Below the pieces are notes generated by a model, which searched no databases, was not told the origin of the DNA, and saw only the letters and a list, made by a program, of their open reading frames with translations. Shown here piece by piece: positions 1 to 9,664 of a DNA stretch of 23,649 nt. Position 1 is the first letter of the stretch. Each line of letters begins with the position of its first letter. The position numbers and the translations under genes were made by a program. Source of the stretch: Anaerolineales bacterium (GTDB lineage Bacteria > Chloroflexota > Anaerolineae > 4572-78 > J111). The stretch covers positions 1 through 23,649 of the forward strand of contig JAAUSP010000047.1 of assembly GCA_012032575.1 (NCBI GenBank). Reading direction: 5' to 3'.

Positions 1-99
1 TTGTTAAGGTAGCTAATTATAAATGTAGTATATCACATTTTGGCAATAACCCTCCGGGGATTTTGGTACTACGAGGTTGAAGGCAAATCTAACCTTTTT
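1..99. other. intergenic, 3' flank of rmlD
   Basis: AT-rich stretch downstream of rmlD with no supportable open frame, terminator or promoter. A run of T on the plus strand (95-100) lies directly beside the rmlD stop codon, without a convincing stem. Confidence 0.4.
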
Positions 100-962
100 T
101 TAACTTGTCTTGTGGTTCTCAAAATACGCTGCCAGTGCCTCTTGCCATGGCCTTAACTCGATGCCCAATTCAGCGCCGCGAGTATTGGCCAGGGGGGTAA
201 AGGGCGGCACGGTCGAGGGGCGGGGATAATCGGCCAGGGCTATCGGCTCGATGGGCATGTGGCCGCGCCCACTCTGGCGCAGGATTTCCCGGGCGAACTC
301 AAAGCGGGAGCAGTAGCCGGCATTGGTGAATGATAGATACCGTAACACCGCGTTTTGATGAGTTGGGCAATGGCCTGAGCCAGGTCGGGGGCATAGGTGG
401 GGTTGCCTACCTCATCGGCGACGACGCGCAGAGATTTACCGGCATCGGCGGCGGCGATGATTTTGCTGGGGAAGTTGTTGCCGCCGGGTGAAAAAACCCA
501 GGCGGTGCGGACAATATACAGCCCGGTTTTGAGGTAACGGGCGGCCATCTGCTCGCCGGTGCGTTTGGAGCTAGCATAAGGGTTGATCGGATTGGGCCGG
601 TCATCTTCGCGGTAAGGCCGGTCGGCCCGGCCATCAAAAACTTCGTTGGTAGAAATGTAAACCATCTCGGCGTTGCAGCGCAGACAGGCATGGGCCACGT
701 TCTGCGTACCAAAGGCATTCATCTTGAAAGCCGTATCAGGGTCGGTGGCGCAGCCGTCCACATTGGTCATGGCGGCGCAGTGAATCACCAACTCCGGGTT
801 CAGGGCGGAGAGCTGTTCGACAATGGCAGGATCGGCCACGTTAAATTTAGGGCTTTGATCGGCAGGGTCAAAGTCGGGAATTTGGAGGATGTGGTGGTCG
901 GTCAAAACGTTTTGCAGCGCCCGGCCCACCTGGCCGCTTGCGCCGGTAATGATGATACGCAT
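100..962 (-). CDS. rmlD: dTDP-4-dehydrorhamnose reductase (RmlD-like), one frameshift
   Basis: NADPH-dependent short-chain (extended SDR) enzyme that reduces dTDP-4-keto-L-rhamnose, the last step of dTDP-rhamnose synthesis for cell-surface glycans. The N-terminus MRIIITGASGQVGRAL carries the Rossmann GxxGxxG motif, and the catalytic pair sits in NPYASSKRTGE (YxxxK). The start ATG at 962 follows an AAGGAG ribosome binding site. The reading frame breaks near 329-330: the first frame ends in unrelated residues, while the next frame continues with FTNAGYCSRFEFAREIL, typical of the RmlD C-terminus, and stops at 100. One missing T in CATTCACC restores about 287 residues, the normal family length. 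It lies 119 bp downstream of the phosphatase gene on the same strand, so co-transcription is possible. A related NAD-dependent epimerase cannot be excluded, but the RmlD call is good. Confidence 0.85.
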
Positions 963-1020
963 TAGTTACTCCTTGAAGCGTGAAACCTGATAAATAAAAC
1001 GTGGTACGTGAGTGAAGCGA

Positions 1021-1087
1021 GAGGCGATGAGGCGATGAGGCGAAATTTTTTTGCGCGTCCTCGCCTCATCAACTCGTCGCCTCATAG
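1021..1087. repeat. octamer repeat GAGGCGAT and inverted copies
   Basis: GAGGCGAT is repeated in tandem (1021-1043). Two copies of its complement, CGCCTCAT, follow at 1062-1069 and 1078-1085. The arms can form a hairpin around an A/T-rich loop. The stop codon of the upstream phosphatase gene (TGA, 1084-1082) is formed by the last repeat copy. The same octamer recurs at 17813-17843, where it also supplies a gene's stop codon. Confidence 0.7.
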
Positions 1088-2860
1088 ATGCAGCCCTGGC
1101 AAAGCATCCGATTTGGCTCGTGCCCGGCTTTCGTCGAGACGGCGGCGGATGAAATTGACAAAAAGGTTCAAAGTCATAATCGGCCAGGGCAAGCCCAGGG
1201 CCAGAATCGCCGCAATCATCACCTCCAGCAGGCCGGTGATCTGCCAGAAGGCGGGCAGAATGGCCGGCAGATGCCAGGTGGCGGTCAACCCATTTTGCCA
1301 AAAGGCCCAAAATAGCGGCAGGGCAAAAGCAAAAGTGACCAGCAGGCCAAAGCCATAACTGGTACTCAACAGGGTGAGCCAATCCTCTTCACGAGTCGCC
1401 ATGAGAAACACCAGCATCAATCCACCTCCGGCCAGCAGGCTTACGGCGGTGCGACGGGCAATATCAAACGGCCATTCCGAAAAATCCCGCAGGCCGCTGA
1501 CCGAATAAGTGTGCCCCTGAAGTTGATAGAGAATGTGATACAAACCAAGAGTCAACCCGACTGCGATGAGAATCGAGCCGGCATGCCGACCGCGCCGCCG
1601 CCAAATGAAACTGAACCAGACCAGCAGAATGATCAGAGCTACGGCCAGACGCCACCATTGGCCGGTCGCAACCCGGTACTGTCGAGCCGCCGCCAGATAA
1701 GCATCGGTCTCCTGCTGGGTCAGCAGAGCCAATTGAAATGCCCCGCTCAGATTGTTGGTGATCAGAGCGGTCTGGGCGCGGGCCAGGTCAGTCAGAATGG
1801 CCTGTGGTGGGGATGTGGGAGTATCTTCGATTTGGCTGACGTACGCTTCGGCCAGGGTCAGACGCTGTTGGGCCAGAGAAAGTTGGGCCTGCGCCTGCGC
1901 CCGTTCATCCAGGCGCAAGAGTTCAAACAAAATGCGGCCCTGGCTGGCGGCCGGCGCAGCCAACCCCAACATGGTCGCAACAGTGGGCGCAATATCAGTT
2001 TGGTGAATATCGCTGTAGATGCCGGGGGTGATGCCCTGGCCAATAATGACCAACGGCTGCCAGATGACCTCAACTTCATCCCCGCCATGACCGCCATCAG
2101 GAATGTGTCCGTGATCAGACAGGACGACCAGCACCGAACGGTTCAGGTCAAGCGCCCGGCTGATTTGCCCCAGGTAGGCATCAACCTGCAAGGCGGCCTG
2201 ACGATAGGCGGCGCTCTCTGCTCCGCCCAGATGTTGCCCAGCCCAATCGAGCTGGGTAAAATGCACCAGGGTTAAGGCAACTGCATCATTCTCCACCAAC
2301 GGCAGCGCCGCTTCGAGAATAGCTGCATCGGCTTCGGAGCCGGGAGCCTCGGCAAAAAAGGCGTAATCAAGCTGATTGCGCAGAACCATCCGCCGCCAGG
2401 GAGCAGCGCCGGCCAGGGCCGTAGCTAATTGGGCTTCATGGACGCGGGCAAAGAGGGTATCTACTTCCAGCGGGTGCAGTTGCTCTGCCGGCAGGTCTAC
2501 CGGCGGCGCGTCGTTGGTTTCGGCGGGCGCGCCGGTAATGAGGGTAGCCCAGGCGGTTTGCGAATAAGTGGGCGGAGTGCTTTGCACGGCCATGGTTGCC
2601 CCGGCCTGCTTGAGCTGTTCCAGGGCCGGCAGGTTGAGCAATAAAGAATCATCGTACCCCAAACCGCTGATAAGCACCATCACCACTCGGGTCTGGGTAG
2701 GAGCGAGGGGCGGCGGCGGGGCCAATTCGACCTGGCTCAGCGGCGAGCGATAATTTTGAATGGAGGCAATAAAAGCTTTGCCCCACCAGGCCACCCCCAA
2801 GATAATACCGGCCAAAGCCAGCAAACTTAATCCAATTGAAACATACTTCTTCTGTGTCAT
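1082..2860 (-). CDS. membrane-anchored alkaline phosphatase superfamily enzyme (phosphodiesterase/sulfatase-like)
   Basis: A 592-residue protein with an N-terminal membrane anchor (residues about 7-27). A metallohydrolase domain of the type I phosphodiesterase/nucleotide pyrophosphatase kind follows (about 57-310), and the C-terminal third has about five hydrophobic segments (from about 404 on). Visible metal and catalytic features are VLISGLGYDD near 62-71, a nucleophile candidate Ser100 in YSQTAWATLITG, QLDWAGQHLG (Asp205, His210), SDHGHIPDGGHGG (Asp249, His250) and HQTDIAPT (His287). The active domain should face outward. Substrate is unknown; related proteins act on phosphodiesters, phosphoglycerol or ethanolamine-phosphate glycans, and the neighbouring rhamnose gene hints at envelope polysaccharide. 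The middle (about 318-400) is Ala/Gln-rich and helical. A TATAAT lies 8 bp before the ATG, so the mRNA is almost leaderless. Confidence 0.8.
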   Translation of the reverse strand: MTQKKYVSIGLSLLALAGIILGVAWWGKAFIASIQNYRSPLSQVELAPPPPLAPTQTRVVMVLISGLGYDDSLLLNLPALEQLKQAGATMAVQSTPPTYSQTAWATLITGAPAETNDAPPVDLPAEQLHPLEVDTLFARVHEAQLATALAGAAPWRRMVLRNQLDYAFFAEAPGSEADAAILEAALPLVENDAVALTLVHFTQLDWAGQHLGGAESAAYRQAALQVDAYLGQISRALDLNRSVLVVLSDHGHIPDGGHGGDEVEVIWQPLVIIGQGITPGIYSDIHQTDIAPTVATMLGLAAPAASQGRILFELLRLDERAQAQAQLSLAQQRLTLAEAYVSQIEDTPTSPPQAILTDLARAQTALITNNLSGAFQLALLTQQETDAYLAAARQYRVATGQWWRLAVALIILLVWFSFIWRRRGRHAGSILIAVGLTLGLYHILYQLQGHTYSVSGLRDFSEWPFDIARRTAVSLLAGGGLMLVFLMATREEDWLTLLSTSYGFGLLVTFAFALPLFWAFWQNGLTATWHLPAILPAFWQITGLLEVMIAAILALGLPWPIMTLNLFVNFIRRRLDESRARAKSDALPGLHL

Positions 2861-2868
2861 CGAGGCGG

Positions 2869-2897
2869 ATTATACCAGCTTTTGGCGAAAAGTGATA
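2869..2897 (-). promoter_or_regulatory. promoter of the phosphatase gene, nearly leaderless
   Basis: On the minus strand an extended -10 (TGG followed by TATAAT, 2874-2869) ends 8 bases before the ATG at 2860. A weak -35 (TTATCA/TATCAC) lies 17-18 bases upstream. Transcription should begin about two bases before the start codon, which leaves no room for a ribosome binding site. Confidence 0.6.
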
Positions 2898-2950
2898 ACG
2901 GACAGAATAAATGGATGATATTTGTTCATTTTTGACTCCGGTCTACAATT

Positions 2951-2979
2951 TTGTGGATTCTCTAAAAAAAGTGTAACAT
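2951..2979 (+). promoter_or_regulatory. possible promoter of the large GRYW/LysM/propeller gene
   Basis: TTGTGG (2951-2956), a 17-bp spacer and TAACAT (2974-2979) form a moderate sigma-70-type match divergent from the phosphatase promoter. A leader of about 150 nt would follow, containing an imperfect hairpin at 3091-3115 (arms GTTGAGGGG and CCCCTGCAAC) just before the chosen start. Confidence 0.35.
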
Positions 2980-3136
2980 ATCTTTTTAGCGCAGTCGTCA
3001 GGTCGGTATTTGTAAAAAATGGGAACTTTTACAGAGCCGCCCGTTTTTGATTTTCCCCGATTGCGCATGGGAAGAAGGAGATGTATTTCGGTTGAGGGGA
3101 GCTTCCCCCTGCAACCCAAGGATGATGGGAACATTT

Positions 3137-6100
3137 ATGAATAATATTGAAGAGTTAGAGCATCGCTATCAACGCCTATATAGCGACTTTCAAGCCGGTA
3201 AGCTTGATGAGGCAGCCTTCATAGTCGAAGTGGACAAACTGCAATTTCAAGACAACCGGGGTCGCTACTGGATGATGGGCGCGCAGAGTGGCGCGTGGCA
3301 CTATTATGATGGTCAAACCTGGCACCAGGCTGACCCGCGTGACGCCGATAATCTGCCCTTTGTGGATGAGCAAGGCCGCTACTGGCAGCGCGGGGCCAAG
3401 AGCGGCGATTGGTACTATTATAACTCCGAGACTAAAGAATGGGTCAAACCCGGACCGGGCGATCAGTCACGCCCCACGCCGGTAGTAGGTCGCGACGATA
3501 ACCGCAGCAAACGCGCCAGTTCTGCCTCAACCCCGGCCTATCAATCCCATCTGTACCCCCAGGCCGCCGACAATAACGCCCCCCCAATTTGACGGCGAAT
3601 TATTTCAGGATGATGAGGGTCGCTATTGGGCCATCGGGACTAAAACCGGCCAGTGGTACTTTTACGACCATGCCGGCTGGCATCCGGCCCACGAATTTCA
3701 GCCAAGCGGCGCCCAGTACCAACAGCCCCAACCCTCCCAGCCCTCTCCCTATTATAGCCAACCACCTCAAGCACCCTATCAAGCGCCTCAGCAGCCCTGG
3801 GGGGTGCCGGCTTATAGCTCGACCCCTTACCAATCTCAGGGGGCGCAAGCTTATGCTTATCCGCCGCAACAGCCGGTGTATCAGCCTCAACCTGCACCGA
3901 CTTATGCCGCCCCACCCTACCAGGAAGCTTCGCCGCCTGCTCAACCGGCCCAGGCTTATGCTGCACCCCCGCCGCACCAACCTGTACCGGGTGGCGGCGA
4001 CAGCGGTCAGGCAAAAATGCCTTCACCGCCGGGGGGCGATTCCCAATCCGGCTCCTGGTTCTACTTTGATGGCAAGCAGTGGTTAAAATATTCATCGGGG
4101 GAACCGGCTGAAGCGCCGCCGCCCGACCCCAAACTGGTCATAGATCAAGAGCCGAAAACGGCTGAACCCAAATCGGCCAAAGCGAAAGCTGAACCCAAAG
4201 GTGACCCGGTTGTAGCCGAGTTTATTGAAGATGATGAGCCGCCGGTTGAAGTGGTTGATGTTGAAGTCATCACCGTCATCGAAGCGGAGCCTGATGAAGA
4301 AACACCGCCCGCACCCAAACCGGTTAAGGCCAGAGAGGCTGCGCCAGCTCCGCCATTAGCCGATGTTGACGATATCAAACCCCGGCGACCGCGCCAATCT
4401 TCGGACCCGCTGCGGGCCAGACCCGCTCCGGCGGAGCCACAGCAGCAGCCCAGAGACCGGATTCCCACCGACCCTGGCCGCCCGGTGGCACCCCGGCGCA
4501 AAGAAGCACCCCACGAACCAACTATTATCATTCCCACCGGCGCGGCAGCTTCGGCCATTTCATCACCTCCGCCGGCAGTGGCCCGATCCAGTCGGCCCGT
4601 GCCGGTACAGCAACCGCAGCCGCGCCGCGCCCGCGAAAACACCGTTCCGATGGAACCTGCCCCGGCTCCAAGCACGCCGGCGGTAGATCGTCAGGCTGTA
4701 ACGCAGCCTTTGCCTGCCATTGGCCGCACTCCGCGCGCTGAAACCGGGCCAATGCGAGCAGCCGCACCCGCCAAAGAGCCAACCCAGGCAAACGTCGCTG
4801 TGCCTGTGGCGGCGGCTCAAGCGGCGGCGGCAAGTCAGCCCAAGCCGGCCGGTCATACCTTTGGCGATGTTTTGCGCTCCTTCCCCAGCACCATCTGGAC
4901 CTTTGCCGGGGGTGTAGTTGTTTTGATTATCTTTGCCGCTGTGATTATCGGGGCATATGTGTTGCTTAACGGCGGGGATGGCAGTGTTGGGGGTGTGGCC
5001 GGGCTTCAAAGCCCCACACCTACCCTTAATGCCGGGCCGCCTGATGCCACGCCAACCCTGGGGCCAACGCCAACCACCTCACCCGAGCCGGTTACCACCC
5101 CTACTCCCACCGAGATGACTACTTTCAAAAGTCCGGCTTTGGGCTTTACCTTGGAATATCCTGAAGGCTGGCAGAAAAATGAGGAAGTGTTCCGCGCTAT
5201 CTTCGCCCCTTCCGAGGATGGACTGGACCCGGCTAATCTGAAAGACGTGGCGCTCTGGATTGGCGTACCGGAGAATAACAAAACCGCTATTGCCGATCTG
5301 TTGACCGAAGCGCTGACCGGCTTTCCGACAGACGCGGAAACGTTGAATGAAGGTACCATCAGTATCGCCTCCCAAACCTGGACGTCAACCCAGATCAGAT
5401 ATGAAGATGAAAACCTGGGCGGCCAGGGCATTGCGACCATTGCCGTTACCAGCAAAGACGATGTGGGCTACTATCTGGTGGCGGCGGCTCCGGCTGAAAA
5501 ATGGAACTCGACTCAACCTGTATTTCAGGAAATGATCAACAGTTTCCGTTTTGGCAACAAAGAAACTTTGTTGGCCGAAGCCTCAGCCGATTCCGAAGAA
5601 ACACCGGCGGCGACAAGAAGCGCCGGCAGCGCCACCGCTGAACCGGATGAAGACGAAGAAGAAGGAACACCCAGTGCTGCCGCTCCCACAACCGCGCCCA
5701 AGGCTACAGCCACACCCAAGCCCAGCCCCACCCCCAAAGTCACGGCGACACCGCTGGTTTATGCCATCCAATCCGGCGACACGTTACTGGAAGTTGCCCT
5801 TAAATTCGGCGTTGATGTAGACGACCTGGCCGCCAAAAATGATATTACCGACCCCGGTAAGTTAAGCCTGGGGCAAGAGCTAATTATTCCCTTCACCGCC
5901 GAACAATTGGCTGCCTACAACGGCGATGGCAGTGTGCCAGCCGCCAGTGACACTGCTGCCGCTGGCGAGGATGAGCCTATCAGCGCTGCTGCGGCTATTA
6001 CCGGCACCACTGCGACTACCGGAACATCAACCGCTGCCGCTGCACCGGCAGCAGCCAAAGCAACCGAACCGGCCTCAACAGACGCTGCGTCAATCAGTGG

Positions 6101-6929
6101 CCGCATTGTTTACGCCGGCTTTAATCCTGGCACCAACAGCTTTGACCTGTGGCTGGCCGATGTGGCCACGGGCGAACAAACCGGAATCGCCAGCGGGGCC
6201 AGCCAGCCTGCCTTCAACAAGGATGGCAGTCTCCTGGCTTATCGCTCCTGGGACCTGGACAGCCGGGGTATCTTCTTTAGAGATTTTATCGGCGGCCGGG
6301 GGGGACAAGTGACCCGTTTTGTGGAAGACGGCCTGCCGACATGGTCGCCCGACGGCATCTCGTTTGCCTTTGCTACCCGGCGTGAGGGCGACCGGGTTCC
6401 CCGTATCTATCGGGGCGACCAGATGGGCCAGGGCGATTTTTCGATTGGGTTTCAGGGCGAATATCCGGCGGCGCTGCCGGATGGCCGCCTGGTTGTCAGA
6501 GGCTGTTTGCCTTCAGGCGATTGTGGTATATTCCTGGTGGGGGCGAATGGCGGCGGCGAAACCAAAATCAGCAATGAAAGAAGCGACACCGCCCCCGCTC
6601 CCTCGCCGGATGGCAGCAAGATTGCCTTTATGTCGTCGGGCCGGGGCGCGACCAATTGGGAAATCTGGGTTATGGATGCTAATGGTTCCAATCCGCGCCG
6701 CCTGACTGATAATGGCAACAACGATGGCTTGCCAACCTGGTCCCCCGATGGCAAAAGCATTGCCTACGTTTCAGATGCAGGCGGAGTTTGGTCAATCTGG
6801 GCAATGAATGTGGACGGCAGCAATCAGCATAAGCTGTTTTCTATGAAAGGCACCCCGGATGGTTACGTTCTGCACGATAAAGATAACTCGCGCGGCTGGT
6901 TAGAAGAACGCATTTCCTGGGCACCTTGA
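3137..6929 (+). CDS. single-pass membrane protein with GRYW modules, PsbP-like domain, LysM and PD40 propeller; one frameshift
   Basis: A protein of about 1263 residues, restored by removing one C from a run of seven at 3579-3585. The start at 3137 (GGGA box, MNNIEELEHRYQ) is preferred because residues before it look non-coding; ATGs at 3122 and 3125 are alternatives. Order: a short helical SHOCT-like start; modules of the form GRYWxxGxxSGxWYYYDGxxW (three clear, a fourth weaker at WFYFDGKQWLKY); a long Pro/Gln/Ala-rich cytoplasmic linker; one TM (about 583-612, 4887-4970); a TP-rich stalk; a PsbP/DUF1795-like domain starting SPALGFTLEYPEGW (about 660-800); a LysM domain IQSGDTLLEVALKFGV (about 872-919); an Ala/Thr linker; and a PD40/TolB-type beta-propeller with repeats such as LPTWSPDGKSIAYVSD (about 986-1263). 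The outer part probably binds cell-wall glycan and other ligands. Specific function unknown. A terminator follows at 6964. Confidence 0.75.
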
Positions 6930-6963
6930 GCCTTAAGCGCTTTCATTCTCTATCGCATTCAAA

Positions 6964-6993
6964 AAGAAGGGCAGGGGTAATCCTGCCCTTCTT
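6964..6993. terminator. intrinsic terminator, bidirectional
   Basis: A perfect 12-bp stem (AAGAAGGGCAGG / CCTGCCCTTCTT) with a 6-base loop and an AT-rich tail lies 34 bp after the stop at 6929 and before the promoter of the next gene. Confidence 0.85.
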
Positions 6994-7023
6994 ATTTGGT
7001 TAAGTTCCGTCCCAATTGTCTTA

Positions 7024-7052
7024 TTGACGCATCCGGGGGGGAATGTTATAAT
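7024..7052 (+). promoter_or_regulatory. sigma-70-type promoter of the first kinase gene
   Basis: TTGACG (7024-7029), exactly 17 bp, then TATAAT (7047-7052). The start codon at 7086 leaves a leader of about 27 nt with only a weak AGGT ribosome binding element. The kinase is thus transcribed separately from the upstream membrane protein. Confidence 0.85.
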
Positions 7053-7085
7053 GCAGGCATCCTTTGTTAAATTTGCAGGTAAATT

Positions 7086-9596
7086 ATGGCAGATTTAGTC
7101 GGCAAGACTGTGGGTAAGTATCGCATTGTCGCCCGGCTGGGGCGGGGGGGCATGGCCGAAGTATACAAAGCCTACCAGCCCGGCCTGGACCGCTACGTCG
7201 GCATTAAGGTATTGCACGCCCACCTGGTAGACGACAAGGATTTTATCGGCCGGTTTGAACGCGAAGCGCTGGCGGTGGGCAAACTGCGCCACCCCAATAT
7301 TGTGCAAGCTCTGGATTTTGACCGTGAAGGCGAAATGTACTTCATGGCCATGGAATTTATTGATGGGCCTACCCTCAAGGATGAACTGAAGGCCCGCCGC
7401 ACTGAAAATAACCCCTTTTCATTAAAAGAGGTCTCACTCATTTTTACCGCCCTGTGCAGCGCCATAGATTACGCTCACTCGCGCAGTATGGTTCACCGCG
7501 ATTTAAAGCCGGCCAACGTGATGATAAACCAGGAAGGCCAGATAGTACTGACCGATTTTGGCATCGCCCGGATCATCGGCGCAACTCAGTATACCCAAAC
7601 CGGGGCGCTGTCGGGCACGCCGGCCTATATGTCGCCGGAACAGGGGCAAGGCGAACGGGGCGATGAACGAAGCGACATCTACTCGTTGGGGGTTATGCTT
7701 TACGAGATGGTCACGGGTGTGGTTCCCTTTGATGGCGATACCCCCTTTGCCGTTATTATGAAGCACATCAGTGAACCGCTGCCCCTGCCGACCCGCTTAA
7801 ACCCCAACATCCCGGAGGGTATCGAGCGGGTTATTCTCAAAGCCATGAGTAAAAATCCGTCTGATCGCTATCAGACGGCTGGTGAAATGGCCAGAGCGCT
7901 GCGGGACGCGATTGGCGTAGCCCCGGGCGAGGAATCTCTGCCGCTGAAAGTGGTTGCACCCAAGCCAGAAATCCATCAAATTGATCACGCTACCGGCTTT
8001 GTGACCGCAGCCGAAAAAGCGGCAACTATGGCCTCCACCGACGGCGGCGCGACCGTTGTGACCCCCAATACCACTACTGGCACGCTGGTTGCTCCGGCAA
8101 AAGGGGGGCTAGCGCTGCCGCTCATTATTGGCGGCGTGGTGGCGCTGCTGCTTATTTTGGCAGCCATCGCCTTCTTTGCTCTTGGTTCCGGGAATGGCTC
8201 TGCCCGGGCCACCGAAACGGCCATTGCCCTGTTTAATGCCACCCAGACTGCAGTCGCGGAAGCTGGCGCAACCCAAACCTTTGTAGCCGTCTCTCAAGCG
8301 ACTCAACTGGCTGAGGTTAATACCCAGGCCACCGCCGCCGCGGAAAGCGCCGCCCCGACCCAAACAGCCGCCGCCGCGTTGGCTCAAGCCGAAGCCACTG
8401 CGGCCCTCCAAACGGCTGTAGCTCAGGCGGCTGAGGGGGTTATTTCGGCCCAAAATGCCACTGCTACGGCTGGGGCGATTGCCCTAGCTGCGACAAATGA
8501 TGCGGTGACTGCGGAAGCAGTGGCTAATGCCACCCCAACACCAGAAGCAACCGAACCTCCCACACCCGAACCTCCTACCGATACCCCTCCTCCTTCACCC
8601 ACTCCCACTGTTGGCCCGCCGCCCGATACCCCCACGCCCACGACACCGCCTGACACGCCCACCCCGGAACGGCCACCCATTTCCGGCAAACTGGCCTTTC
8701 CGGTTGATAATGGATCCGGCCGGTATGATGTATTTATCTACTCTATCCCTGATGGCAATCAACTGGGCAAAATTGATGGCGCTCGCCAGCCTAACTTCCG
8801 GCTGGATGGGGTGAAACTGCTGGTCAATGGACAGGGCAGTAGTTTTGGAGAGAATGTCCTGCAAGCTAACGCCACTGGCGGAGTCGAAGGTCAGGTCAGT
8901 GGAGCACCCCAGGATGCCTATCCCTTTTACAAACCGGATGGTTCGACCCTGACCTACAGTAACCCGGAATTAGCTGTAGGCAGCGACGGAAACCGGCACG
9001 ATTATTTGTTTGTCCAGTGCAGTCTGAAACCACCCTCGCAAGAAAGCGATAAATGCGTGGAAATGAGCCAATGGAATCTGATTGTGCCGGCAGGCCAAAT
9101 TGGCGAGGTCCAGGGACGCAAGCCGGTTTGGACGGCAGGGGATCGGCTGGTTTACAGTGGCTGCAATACTTGGGCCGGCGGCGGCTCCTGCGGCATCTTC
9201 GGCGTGGGATCGTGGGCCACCAAACGAACCAGCGGAGGTGAAACCCCGGTGAAGCTGCTCGACGGCGCCAGCGCCGCTCCCACCGATGCTAAAAATGGAT
9301 TGGTCGCTTTCCATTCGCGCGAGTCGGGCACATGGGAAGCCTTCGTGATGGCTGAGAACGGGGCCGGCGTGGTTAATATTTCCAATGGCCCTAACTCCAG
9401 CGATGGGCTGCCCACCTTCTCGCCCGATGGGCAGTGGGTAGCCTTTGCTTCTGACAGAGAAGGCGCGTGGGCTGTTTTTGTGGCCCCGATCAATGGAGGT
9501 CCGGCCCAAAAACTGTTCGACTTCCCCAAGGCCAATCCGTGGGGCACGGGCGGGGGACGGGATTGGACCGAAGAACGCATGTCGTGGGGGCCATAA
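7086..9596 (+). CDS. transmembrane Ser/Thr protein kinase with extracytoplasmic PD40-type propeller
   Basis: An 836-residue PknB-type (Hanks) receptor kinase. The kinase domain spans about 11-275, with glycine loop LGRGGMAEVY, ATP lysine Lys41 (VGIKVL), helix-C Glu60, catalytic HRDLKPAN (Asp139), DFG (Asp157) and SGTPAYMSPEQ, so all active residues are present. One TM segment (about 341-368, 8106-8190) separates it from an Ala/Thr-rich stalk (ATETAIALFNATQTAVA and similar, about 376-485), a PT/TP-rich linker and a C-terminal PD40/TolB-like propeller (about 537-836). The propeller ends in LPTFSPDGQWVAFASDREG and a WTEERMSWGP tail. The upstream neighbour ends in WLEERISWAP, so the two outer domains are related. 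Inferred role: sensing an outside ligand or wall state and phosphorylating cytoplasmic proteins. No PASTA repeats are present. Confidence 0.9.
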   Translation: MADLVGKTVGKYRIVARLGRGGMAEVYKAYQPGLDRYVGIKVLHAHLVDDKDFIGRFEREALAVGKLRHPNIVQALDFDREGEMYFMAMEFIDGPTLKDELKARRTENNPFSLKEVSLIFTALCSAIDYAHSRSMVHRDLKPANVMINQEGQIVLTDFGIARIIGATQYTQTGALSGTPAYMSPEQGQGERGDERSDIYSLGVMLYEMVTGVVPFDGDTPFAVIMKHISEPLPLPTRLNPNIPEGIERVILKAMSKNPSDRYQTAGEMARALRDAIGVAPGEESLPLKVVAPKPEIHQIDHATGFVTAAEKAATMASTDGGATVVTPNTTTGTLVAPAKGGLALPLIIGGVVALLLILAAIAFFALGSGNGSARATETAIALFNATQTAVAEAGATQTFVAVSQATQLAEVNTQATAAAESAAPTQTAAAALAQAEATAALQTAVAQAAEGVISAQNATATAGAIALAATNDAVTAEAVANATPTPEATEPPTPEPPTDTPPPSPTPTVGPPPDTPTPTTPPDTPTPERPPISGKLAFPVDNGSGRYDVFIYSIPDGNQLGKIDGARQPNFRLDGVKLLVNGQGSSFGENVLQANATGGVEGQVSGAPQDAYPFYKPDGSTLTYSNPELAVGSDGNRHDYLFVQCSLKPPSQESDKCVEMSQWNLIVPAGQIGEVQGRKPVWTAGDRLVYSGCNTWAGGGSCGIFGVGSWATKRTSGGETPVKLLDGASAAPTDAKNGLVAFHSRESGTWEAFVMAENGAGVVNISNGPNSSDGLPTFSPDGQWVAFASDREGAWAVFVAPINGGPAQKLFDFPKANPWGTGGGRDWTEERMSWGP

Positions 9597-9613
9597 ACCT
9601 ATTTATCCCATCA

Positions 9614-9652
9614 AAAAAGAGCCGCTTATCCGGTGGATGAGCGGCTCTTTTT
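9614..9652. terminator. bidirectional terminator between convergent genes
   Basis: Arms AAAAAGAGCCGCT and AGCGGCTCTTTTT enclose an inner ATCC/GGAT stem. It lies between the kinase stop (9596) and the stop of the convergent Roadblock gene (9665), with T runs on both strands. Confidence 0.9.
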
Positions 9653-9664
9653 AATTTACGCTAT

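Noticed and set aside
1511..2275. 254-residue plus-strand open frame
   Set aside because: Antisense to the conserved phosphatase domain; no motif and low-complexity Gln/Gly composition.
2943..3134. 63-residue minus-strand gene
   Set aside because: Lies in the divergent promoter region, overlaps the predicted plus-strand promoter and leader, and has no family resemblance.
3047..3136. Upstream ATG at 3047 as start of the large membrane protein
   Set aside because: In frame, but the added 30 residues look like non-coding leader with a hairpin; the following ATG begins the conserved helical segment.
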